The translations under genes and the position numbers were made by a program. A DNA stretch of 64,000 nucleotides. Source: Chondrosia reniformis. Its lineage: Eukaryota; Porifera; Demospongiae; Chondrillida; Chondrillidae. How positions within the stretch are numbered: the first letter of the stretch is position 1; each line of letters opens with the position of its first letter. The stretch spans positions 6,578,401-6,642,400 of the forward strand of contig OX359194.1 of assembly GCA_947172415.1 (NCBI GenBank), written 5' to 3'. Shown here in pieces: positions 1 to 11,500 of the stretch. Below the pieces are notes generated by a model, which saw nothing but the letters and a program-made list of their open reading frames with translations, was not told where the DNA came from and did no database searches.

Positions 1-357
1 GCTTGTACGGCTCAGCTGCGAGCCTCCTGAAGGTAGCAACATTTAACGACCCTGGATCAAAGGATGCAGCGAGATCCATCGAATCCCCTTTCTTCTCCTT
101 CTTGGACTTTTTAAAATGCATTTTAATCTTTTTGGCAAGGCCATGTCTATGTTTCTTGTTTGACGGTTCTACATATTCCGACTGGTTGGGACTTAGCCAA
201 GCGCTCTCCGACCCTTCGCGAGTAAATTCTAGTACAAAACAAGAGTAGACATAAATTATCATTCCCAAGGCATATTTAGTAAGTCCATATGTGAAGTTGT
301 ACTAAAATAGCCGCCACGTGATCGATTCCTACCTCCGTTTTGAGCATCATCATTCAT
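1..357 (-). CDS. Unrecognised lysine-rich protein, N-terminal part (gene runs off the left edge)
   Basis: Two exons on the minus strand, 357-333 and 228-1, joined in phase 1 across a 104-bp intron (donor GAG/GTAGGA, acceptor TACTAG). The start is the ATG at 357-355. It gives MNDDAQNG, then continues through about 75 codons of open frame to the window edge. The visible protein is hydrophilic and has a strongly basic stretch (HGLAKKIKMHFKKSKKEKK) followed by GDSMDLAASFDPGSLNVA. There is no signal peptide or membrane segment, so an intracellular protein is likely. The family is not recognised. TATA-like sequences lie just upstream (see 395-418), which supports this as a first coding exon. A very short upstream ORF (MTLN, stop) precedes the ATG. 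The model rests on open frame, matching splice phase and a consistent start; no homologue was identified. Confidence 0.55.
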
Positions 358-394
358 TCCTTCCAGTGGTCCACTCAATTCAAAGTCATTAGCG

Positions 395-418
395 TATATA
401 TAGCCTTGGTGGTTTATA
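395..418 (-). promoter_or_regulatory. TATA-like elements of the left-edge gene
   Basis: On the minus strand, TATAAA lies at 418-413 and a TATATATA run at about 402-395, which is 40-60 bp upstream of the ATG at 357. The spacing suits a short 5' UTR. This is inferred from position only. Confidence 0.35.
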
Positions 419-826
419 AGCCGAGCACGCACTGCTGATATATATACCTACCTAGTAGGCGACTTGTATGCGGAAACAAGAAGTTATTTACATTTCTTGA
501 GTGGATTCATTGCGTCTGATGTAATTTCCGAATGTGCTTGTGACGTCATCAACTAACGGTTCTAATGTTACAATCTTTGTTCAGGCTTGTGAAAAACGAT
601 ATATAATCATACAAGTGTTTTAACAGTTGTCTTAAAATCACTCATCGTATGTAGTTGCTGTGTTTTTGTGCTAACTCTAGTGAAAGATTTTAATTTGCAC
701 AGTCATGCTCCTATTAGCTGCCATTTACTTATGACTTGAGGAATATGGTACAAACTAACACATATATAGCATATCATAAAAATAGACACTAATAAGTTGA
801 CATATCCAAATAAAATGTACAAAACA
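419..826. other. Intergenic spacer without recognised genes
   Basis: This stretch lies between the promoter of the left-edge minus-strand gene and the stop codon of the EYS-like minus-strand gene. No supported ORF, RNA gene or repeat was seen. It should hold the 3' UTR of the EYS-like gene, but I saw no clear AATAAA on the minus strand. Confidence 0.4.
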
Positions 827-2593
827 TTATAAACATGCAAAGGTTAGATGGCCATTGGTAGCCATGCTGAGAGATACCTCCATTGTGTTATCAGCTGCAC
901 CTATTTTTACATTTTGAATACATCCATTGAATCCTGTTTCTGCTGCAACATTAATCACATTAAGGTTAGGAGCACCTCCTGTTAGAAAGACAATTAAATA
1001 CATGCTCAACTGGAGAATTATGTAATGCAATTACACTGACATACCTAAATATACAACTGTGCTAGCTGTTGGCACATTCAACATCACATTAGATCCAGGG
1101 GATGCCCCTGTAATTGCATTAAAGCCTTGCAATTCCAGAGTACCAATGCCACCAGTTCTATTAAAAAAGACATACACAAACAGTGTTGTGGTATTTCTAA
1201 TTGTTTGAGAATGAGCGTATGAATGAGAAGAGAACAGTTTGGAGAAATGGAGAGCAAACTGAATAAATGAATGACAAAGGTAATGTGTGACACAGAAGCT
1301 GATAATATACATAAACAGGAAGGAGGCATTGCTGTGACAATTGTAGCTCAGTAACCAGCTGTCCTGAGTTCACAATTCCTGGCAATTGCTTCTTCCCTCT
1401 TCATGGTATTTGAGGATGATTTTGGTTACTTGTGGTTTGATTATCATTTCGATTAATCATATGTTGCATAACTAACTGCTTGGCTATGACAGTGTAGGTT
1501 GCTCCAAGCTGTATTTCCAAAGGATGTTCTAAAACTCCTTCTCCTGATCCTAAGTCAAACCTGTGAGGCACACAATATAAGAAACAGTTGGTAACACCAC
1601 TTTATAATCACTATCCATGGCACATAACAGCTAATTTGAGAAGAGAGTTAATTGCACTTGGCCTGTGAAGACTTTGGTCACTTGGCGGTCTGGTATATAT
1701 AATACATTCCAGTGAATATTTACTTATACTAGCTAAATATAAGTGTATATACATTTGACTGTCAGCCTGCATTTGTACAATACAGTTACGTAGTAAGTTT
1801 GCATTATGTACATGAAATTGTGTTATTAAGTCTAGTCTAAGAATTTTGTGTTCTTGAGTCTAGACTAAGAAATTCACTTGAGTCTTTTGCTTATTTAGAC
1901 ATAATAACCATTTTTTGAAATATGGTGTTCTAGATTGTTCATATATGATAATCATGGTTCAAAGGGATTACAACATTCACATGTACATGGCCATGCACAA
2001 TGTTAAAGTACATATAGACTTTCAAACCTGAATATAATATGGTTGTCAAACAAGGCGAGGTATATGAAATCTTCATTTCCTGCATTGGACTGCAAAAATA
2101 GACAATTTATATATAGGCCATTGAAACAACAGTGATCAAAACATCTCAATCTGACTTACTGGTCCAATGTACAGTAATAATCCATTACCATCCATTGCAA
2201 TAAATGTAATCTCAATGGCAGAAGAAGATATCATTCTATATATGCACAGAGGATTAGAAAATGAATGGTTACTGTGGCATACATGAGGCTTATTAGTGTT
2301 ACTATATAGACTTGGGCTTAATATAAAAGTCAAAGCTAGAGCTAATAACTGATTCAACAGGATTAGCTTAACATCTCCTGCAAAACTGCCATTACATAAT
2401 GAAAGATTTCTTAAGGACGTACGTATATACGTATACGTACGTATACGTAAACAATATCCCCAATCTATATACCATAAGATGTACAGTTGAGTAGTACAGT
2501 TATCACAGTATACATACCTGTCCAGATTCAGTGTATTTGACTGAAATTCCAGAAAAGAACTTGAAGTAAAGTTTGCTTCAGTAAATGATTCAC
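827..2593 (-). other. Laminin G domain 5, split over six small exons
   Basis: Exons 2593-2518, 2235-2160, 2089-2028, 1560-1477, 1157-1045 and 978-827 join in frame to give one LamG domain. The order is ESFTEANFTSSSFLEF, then the IEITFIAMDGNGLLLYIGP strand, SNAGNEDFIYLALFDNH, RFDLGSGEGVLEHP, TGGIGTLELQGF, and finally the closing motif ETGFNGCIQNVKIG. A short tail (MEVSLSMATNGHLTFACL) leads to TAA. The other four LamG domains sit in large single exons. A GTATCT donor-like site at GAG/GTATCT near 877 could allow an alternative end. Confidence 0.78.
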
Positions 2594-5500
2594 CTACATG
2601 TGGGTAGTTACGTATAGTAAACATATCACATTATTTAACTTCCTAGAACTTTTATCACAGTTCTGCATTTAATTAACTGGGAGTGGCTTATTAATTTAAC
2701 TGGGAATGGTTTTGCTTCATTGCATTAAGAATGATTGCTTGGTTTGTCATGAATGTCAGTAGGTAAATGATATTGAAATTTGTTGTGTTCATATTAGTGA
2801 CAATTTGACAACAATTTGTGTTGCTGATGCTCAATTAACCTCTTTTACATAATATTCAAAGCATATTAATATTAATACTTGTTTTATACAAAGCTGCAAT
2901 TGTATGTTAAGAACTGAATTTTTTTAAGTTAGAAGTGCATATAGGTGTTTAGAGGAAAAAGATTATTTAATGGTTGGCTTACGTTCATTACACAGTTCTC
3001 CCCCATATGGTAAGTAGCACTGACACTGGTGTTGCACAACACCATCTGGCATTGTGGATATAATACAGGCACCACCATTTTCACATGGGTTACTGATTGT
3101 GCAATTGATAGTAGTGTACTCGCAGAACTCTCCAAAGTATCCCTGTGCACAATTACAAGTAAATCCATTCATCCCAGTAAGGTCTTCCTCACAAGTTCCA
3201 TTATTAGCACATCCTCTATCTCTGCAAGATTGTACAACTGAACAACTTCCGATGTCCCGTCCACTTAATGCTGCACCAATCAGATCCAAAGCCTCATTTG
3301 TGGGTGTAGTTTGAAGAAGCCTAACACATCCCATAAATCCAACATCCATCTGAATTTGCAAGCTGATAAGGCTAATATCATTATAGCTACCAAGGAAAAG
3401 GGAATTTCCCAGCTGAAGACCAACAAAATCCCCTGGACTGTTTCCAAGAAAAGGTACACTTCCATCAATTATCATTTGACCCATATTACCAGAACGTTCA
3501 ACTTCTACACGATGCCAACGATTGAGTGCAATAGGGGAAGTCCCTCTAATTATAGCTACTCCTGTTCCAAGATCAAACCTAAATTCAGGAATAGCATCTC
3601 TTAGCAACACAGCTATGAAGTCAGTAAGTCTGATGTTGCCATTATATAGGATTAAGCCATTGGCGGAAGAGGGATGGAACTCTACAACTAGTCTTGTGTA
3701 AGCATATGCGCCTGTTAGACTTGCATATGATATAAAGGAGTTACCACTGAAGGAAGGTACTGATATTGGAAGAGCTACATATATCAAAGAAGAAGACTTA
3801 TATAAAATATTCATATGTACATGTAGAGATTTAATTTAGATATATACATATGCATATCAGTTAAATTGGACAAATGTTTTACAACATTTGCCCATTAAAA
3901 AATGGTATGGTAAGGTATTGCATAATAATGGTGCAAGACGTCCTTAAGGATAGTCTCCCGATTTTACCTGCCTCGTGGTTGGTAGCTCTGCACCATGCAT
4001 TTGATAGTGGTAAATACAGTGTGCAGTGGTGCAGTAGTTTGCATGATTTGGGTTTGAGTCCTTTTAACACTAATTTTAGGTTAATACATCAAAGAGATAG
4101 TTATGTACCTAAATATAGGTCTATACTTACGTGTTTGGCAAGATTCCCCTGTAAAACCTACTAAGCAATCACACTGAAATGAAGAATCTGTAGCCGAACA
4201 CATGCCACCATTCTGACAAGGGTTAGGAATGCAAGGATCTTCATCACAAATGGTCACAGCTCTACTAGTCAAAGCTTCTCCAAAGGAATATGTATCTCCA
4301 TTTATCTACAAAGTCATTTATATATCATTAATACCAATTCACTGCACAAGCCATTTCTAAGTACATACAAAATAAAATAGTTACGTACGTACGATAAGCA
4401 AAAAAATTTCATTATGTACGTACGTACGTATGCACTTTTTCATAAGTTGACTTAAAGCAAATAATGCAATATCTATTATTATTTCGGGATATTAGTACTA
4501 TTATAATTAGTCTTTTGAACATCTGGAGATGCTGTTTGTTTCTTGAGGGGTTTCTGGGGGTCACTGAAGAAGACCCCCAGGGTCGTAACATCTGATTCTC
4601 AAGAAACAAACTGTGTCTCTAGATGCTCAAAAGATTAAAGATGAACCATCTCAAAGATAAGTTTGGCATAGTTAGAAGAAATTCCTATCATCATATATCA
4701 GTACTAACCTCCAGTTTACTGATACAGCCCTTAAATCCTTCCCTAACATTGAGGTCTCTGCTAACAGATGCCATTTCTGAAATGCCACCAATAAACAGGT
4801 TACCGTTTATATTAAGTTGGGAGGCAGTGCCTCTAGCTGTCACATTCCCAGTCACTTCATTGTTAATCTGCAATGTAGCCTCTTTACCATTTCTAGTGAC
4901 AACAATGGAGTACCATAGGCCTAGCTCAAGAGAGGTCTGGCTTGACAAGACTGCTGTACGAGAACCCAATTGAAATCTGAATTGGACCACGGAATCAAAC
5001 AAAACTAAAGCCATAAAATCAAAACTTGCTCCAGAATAGAGTAAAACCCCATTACTGGCAGTAGGCAGAACCAGTATATTAATTGTTGTAACAACGGCTA
5101 CAGAAGATGGCTCAGGAAACTCCATATATGAAGAGCCATTAAAGCTTGGCGTTGCCATGGCAATAGGGATATTACAAAAGTCTCCTACTATACCTGGTGG
5201 GCACTCACAGAGAAAATTTATCATTCCATTACTCATATTGGGAACACAAATTGAGCCTGCTGAACAAGGGCTATCTGTACAAGGATCCTCAACATTTTCA
5301 CATGAAGGTCCACTAAAGCCTGATAAACAGTTGCAAGTAAACCCTGTACCATTACCAACTACTTCGCATGTGCCTCCATTTTGACAAGGATTTATATCAC
5401 AAGGCTGCACATCGCATTCACCGACTGACATACCAAATATGGCATTGCTAAGCAACAATTCTTTATCATTAACTCTCACATAATGAATACATCCTGCAAA

Positions 5501-8500
5501 ACCTGCAGATGTCCCAACCACAGATGTAATATTCATAAAATTGTCTATTCCACCTAACCACAGAGTGGATCCTACATTTAGTCCTGTAAAAGGTGCCGGG
5601 GATTCTCCTCTAATCGGTTCCTCTGTGTCTACCATTAAAGAACCCATACGCCCTTCTCTAGAAACTGTCACTACATGCCACTCCCCTAGTTGCAGTGGGC
5701 GTGCACTAGCAATAACTGAATCATTGGAACCTAGGTTATATCTAAAGACCACACAACCATTAATCATCACTATAGCAATATAGTCACCCATCTCATAATT
5801 GGTCATACTGTTAAAGAGAATAAGTCCATTATTAGCTTGGGGGCGTAACCTTATAGAAATAAGACTATTGTCCACAGCTTCAATAGGGGGAAATCCAATA
5901 TAAGATGCTCCATTAAACTGGTATACTGAGATATTCAGAGCTAAATGTAAAGAAGGAATACACATAACCAAATTGTGACTATACCACTGTATATAGTAGC
6001 AATATTAATGTATGCAGATTTGTATGTATGTATTGTACATACTTTGCTCACAAAGTCGACCAGCTCTTCTAAAGGGACACTGGCAATAGAATGATGTGTC
6101 ATTTGCAAGACAGACACCTCCAAAGAGACAAGGCGATGGTAAGCACACGTCAATCTGGATCTCGCAGAATCTCCCTGTATATTCAGCCAAACACATGCAT
6201 GTGAAGTTATTGGTTGCCTCATTGTTGCAGGTGCCTCCATTTAAGCATTCCACATAACTACAGATGGGAGCTGCACACTGAACAATATTGTATCCTGAGG
6301 CCGCATCTTCAATGATGTTGTGTGGTTCACCATTCAACTGAAGGTCTCTAATACATCCAACAAAACCTCCCCTCTCCAGTTGTTGTCGTGTACATGAACC
6401 AGCCAGCAAACACGGGGCAGAATTACCCAGTTGCACCACTCCGTCAAACGTATAATCCATAGAGTTGATGCTGGCTTGAAATACAGCTTGATCAACACTC
6501 AGTGTCATTTCAGACTGGTTGGTTGCTATAGTAACAACATGCCAATTACCATCTGTGGTGTTACCAGGGTAAGTGATGTTCTGACTGACATCAAACAACC
6601 TGACCGACATAACAAGGAAGCCATCTTGATAGTATAAGCTAATGTAATTCATTGGGTTTACCACAGAGGTCACCATGGCTACATATCCATTGGAGATATC
6701 AGGTTTGATTGTTAGATCCAGAGAAAAAGTATTGATGGCAAAATTTGTGATGTTAAAAGTCAGAAGGGAGTCTCCATCAAAAGAAGGAACTTGAACGTCC
6801 AGTTCTAAATGCACAAAATTAATGAAAATAACTTGTAGAGTGTACTTTTAAAATAATATCAGTTTCATGAGTTTAGTAAAAATAGATTAACTTTGATAAA
6901 GTTAAAATTCCTGCCTGAAATGTTGTCTAGCTGAAGCTATATAGTTTGTGAAATTCAACTGTGTATGTAGGTACATCATGTATACATGTAGGTAATATGC
7001 TGTAGGGATAGTATAGCTTGGTAAAATTATTAATAAACTAACCTTCATCACAAAACTCTCCATTAAATCCAATTGGACAAAGGCATTGGTAGCCTTTTGG
7101 ATCCAAATTATTGATTTTGCAAATAGAAAAACTAGTACAGTTAGATCCTACACAGATGGGTTCCTCACAGTAGTCACCAATAAACCCTGGCGCACACATG
7201 CACCTAACCACAGTCCCAATATCTTCTATGCATGTGCCACCATTTTGACATAGGTCAGGAGTACAGAAGTCTAAATCAATTTCACAATAGTCACCAGTGA
7301 ATCCTGGAACACACATGCATGTTGTCGTGTTCCCTTGACCCTCTGCACATGTGCCACCATTTTGACATAGGTCAAGAGTACAGAAGTCTAAATCAATTTC
7401 ACAATAGTCACCAGTGAATCCTGGAGCACACATGCATGTTGTAGTGTTCCCTTGACCCTCCACACATGTGCCACCATTTTGACATAGGTCAGGAGTACAG
7501 AAGTCTAAATCAATTTCACAATAGTCTCCTCTGAATCCTGGAGCACACATGCATGTTGTAGTCTTCCCTTGACCCTCCACACATGTGCCACCATTTTGAC
7601 ATGAGTTAGGAGTACAGAAGTCTAAATCAATTTCACAATAGTCTCCTCTGAATCCTGGAGCACACATGCATGTTGTAGTGTTCCCTTGACCCTCCACACA
7701 TGTGCCACCATTTTGACATAGGTCAGGAGTACAGAAGTCTAAATCAATTTCACAATAGTCTCCTCTGAATCCTGGAGCACACACGCATGTTGTAGTGTTC
7801 CCTTGACCCTCCACACATGTGCCACCATTTTGACATAGGTTAGGAGTACAGAAGTCTAAATCAATTTCACAATAGTCTCCTCTGAATCCTGGAGCACACA
7901 TGCATGTTGTAGTGTTCCCTTGACCCTCCACACATGTGCCACCATTTTGACATGAGTTAGGAGTACAGAAGTCTAAATCTATTTCACAATAGTCACCAAT
8001 GAATCCTGGAACACACACGCATGTCGTAGTGTTCCCTTGACCCTCCACACATGTGCCACCATTTTGACATAGGTCAGGAGTACAGAAGTCTAAATCAATT
8101 TCACAATAGTCTCCTCTGAATCCTGGAGCACACATGCATGTTGTAGTGTTCCCTTGACCCTCCACACATGTGCCACCATTTTGACATGAGTTAGGAGTAC
8201 AGAAGTCTAAATCTATTTCACAATAGTCACCAATGAATCCTGGAACACACACGCATGTCGTAGTGTTCCCTTGACCCTCCACACATGTGCCACCATTTTG
8301 ACATAGATCAAGAGTACAGAAGTCTAAATCAATTTCACAATAGTCACCAGTGAATCCTGGAGCACACATGCATGTTGTAGTGTTCCCTTGACCCTCCACA
8401 CATGTGCCACCATTTTGACATGAGTTAGGAGTACAGAAGTCTAAATCTATTTCACAATAGTCACCAATGAATCCTGGAACACACACGCATGTCGTAGTGT

Positions 8501-11500
8501 TCCCTTGACCCTCCACACATGTGCCACCATTTTGACATAGGTCAGGAGTACAGAAGTCTAAATCAATTTCACAATAGTCTCCTCTGAATCCTGGAGCACA
8601 CATGCATGTTGTAGTGTTCCCTTGACCCTCCACACATGTGCCACCATTTTGACATGAGTTAGGAGTACAGAAGTCTAAATCTATTTCACAATAGTCACCA
8701 ATGAATCCTGGAACACACACGCATGTCGTAGTGTTCCCTTGACCCTCCACACATGTGCCACCATTTTGACATAGATCAAGAGTACAGAAGTCTAAATCAA
8801 TTTCACAATAGTCACCAGTGAATCCTGGAGCACACATGCATGTTGTAGTGTTCCCTTGACCCTCCACACATGTGCCACCATTTTGACATGAGTTAGGAGT
8901 ACAGAAGTCTAAATCTATTTCACAATAGTCACCAGTGAATCCTGGAGCACACATGCATGTTGTTGTGTTCCCTTGACCCTCCACACATGTGCCACCATTT
9001 TGACAGGGACTGGATCTGCAAGAATTTAAATCAACCTCACACATACTACCTGTGAAGTTTGTTGGACAAACACAAGTAAAATCCCCAATGCCATCCAAAC
9101 ATTCTGCTCCATTCTGACAAAGATTCGGATTACAGTCATTAATCTGCTGTTCACATATCTGACCAGTGTAATCTATTGGGCAATTACACGAGAAAGTTCC
9201 TATTCCATCAATACAAGTACCATTATTCAGGCACAAAGGAATTGCACAATCATTCAAGTTTATTTCACAATTGTTTCCTGTAGTCCCTCTTACACAATCA
9301 CAGACAAAACTTCCATTTATATTTCTGCAGGTGCTATTGAACGCACAAGGATTCATTAAACCACACTCATCAACTTTGATATCACATGTGTCACCAGTGT
9401 AACCTCCAACACACATGCACAAGAATCCCAATCCATTCACTTCACACTGTCCGCCATTGGAACAAGGTTCGGCATCACATGGATTAATAACAGAAGAGCA
9501 GTTCGGACCAGTGGCTGCAAGAGGACATGTACAGATGTAGCCATTTACAAGGTCCCTACAGGTACCATTATTGTAACAAGGATTGCTACTGCAGTCATCT
9601 ATATTGACATCACAAAGGTTACCAGAGAAACCGGGGCTACAGGAGCATTCAAATGAACCTATACCATCCACACATGTTCCATTGTTCATACATGTGACAT
9701 TGACACAATTGTCAATTCTATTCTCACAGCTGGTTCCAACGTATTCGGCAGAACACTGACATTCAAACCCATTTGTGATGTCTATGCATGTTCCATTATT
9801 CATACAAGGGTTGGGATCACATTCATTCACATCTAGTCCACAATCTCCTCCTGTGTATCCAGGGAGACATGAGCATTCAAACCCACCAATCAAATCACTG
9901 CAAGTGCCATTGTTCAAACATGGATTGGAGTCACATTCATTAATTTCATCACTGCAGTTTTTGCCAGTGAAGCCTTCCAAACAAGTGCAAGTGTAATCAG
10001 CAATTTCATCAGTACAGTTACCTCTAATGCAGGGGTTGATTGCACAATCATCAACATTTATTTCACAATTGCTTCCTGTAAAGCCATTTACACACACACA
10101 GGTGTAATTATTCATTGAGCTACTATTGCAAGTACCATTAGATTGGCATGGATTAGGGAAACACGGATCAACTATCATTTCACTACAGTTAGTACCAGTA
10201 AATTGTGAATTACAATCACATAAGTATCCTCCAGGTAAGTCTACACAGGTTCCATTATTAAGACAAGGCTGGATTGCACAATCATCAAAGTGTTCACAGA
10301 GTGGTCCATAGTAAGACCCATTACATGTACAAGAGGTGTTTCCATTCGTTACAGCACACACACCGTCATTCATACAAGGATTCTCAGCACAAGGATCTAC
10401 AACAGTATCACAGAGTGTACCAGTAAAACCCGGTTGGCAGGTACACACAAAGTTCATTAGACCAGGAGTATCCGTGCAGTTGGTGGCATTTTTACAAGGC
10501 CCCACTAGACACTCATCTCCCAGTTCATCCAGCTCACAATACAATCCTGCATACCCATCTAGACAAACACAAGCAAATTCTCCAATTTCATCTACACATG
10601 TACCTCCATTTGTGCAGTTACTTTCAATGCAATCATCAATGTTTATGGCACAGAGAATGCCTGTAAACCCAAAGGCACACCGACATTCAAAACCGTCAAC
10701 CTGGTTCCTACACAGGGCACCATTTTGGCATGGATTATTGTCACATTCATTGACGTCTTCATCACAATATTTGCCAGTATATTGCGGTGTACAATCACAC
10801 ACTACATCATTAATGGAGTCTAAACATGTGGCACCATTCTGGCATGGATTTGAGTCACATTCATTAATATTAAATTCACAGTTTACACCAGTGAATCCTG
10901 CAGAACAGTTGCAGGCACTAGTACCATTGAACACCTCACACAATCCTCCATTCATGCAGGTGTCCTGTGTTATTGTACAGTTTGTTTCAAACTCACAGGT
11001 TGACCCACCGTAAGGATATGGGCAGTCACAGCTAAAACCGCTTACTACATCATTGCATGTACCACCATTCATGCATGAATCTGGCAGGCAATCATCAATA
11101 TTGACACTACAGTTTCGACCACTAAACCCTGTGAAGCATTCACAGGTATAATTATTAGGAAAATCTTGGCACCTACCATTTTCACATGGCATGGGGCCAC
11201 AATCATCTCTATCATCCTGGCACTGACTCCCCAAAAATCCATCAAGACATTGGCAAGTAAACATAGCAACACCATCCGTACACATGCCACCATTTAAACA
11301 GGGATCATTTGCACACTCATCAATATTCGTCTCACAGAATTCCCCTGTAAATCCAATGTTACATATGCAACTAGACCTATTGATTTGGATAACTGGATCA
11401 ATTATCAACGAGCAGACACCATTGCTATTGCAAATGTCAACATCACAGTCGGTAACACACTGAAGAGTACCACTTTCAGTAGTACAAGAGAACCCGGATG

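Noticed and set aside
7160..9031. Regularly spaced repeats considered as a CRISPR array
   Set aside because: The units are contiguous 117-bp coding repeats without unique spacers, within a long EGF exon of an animal gene.
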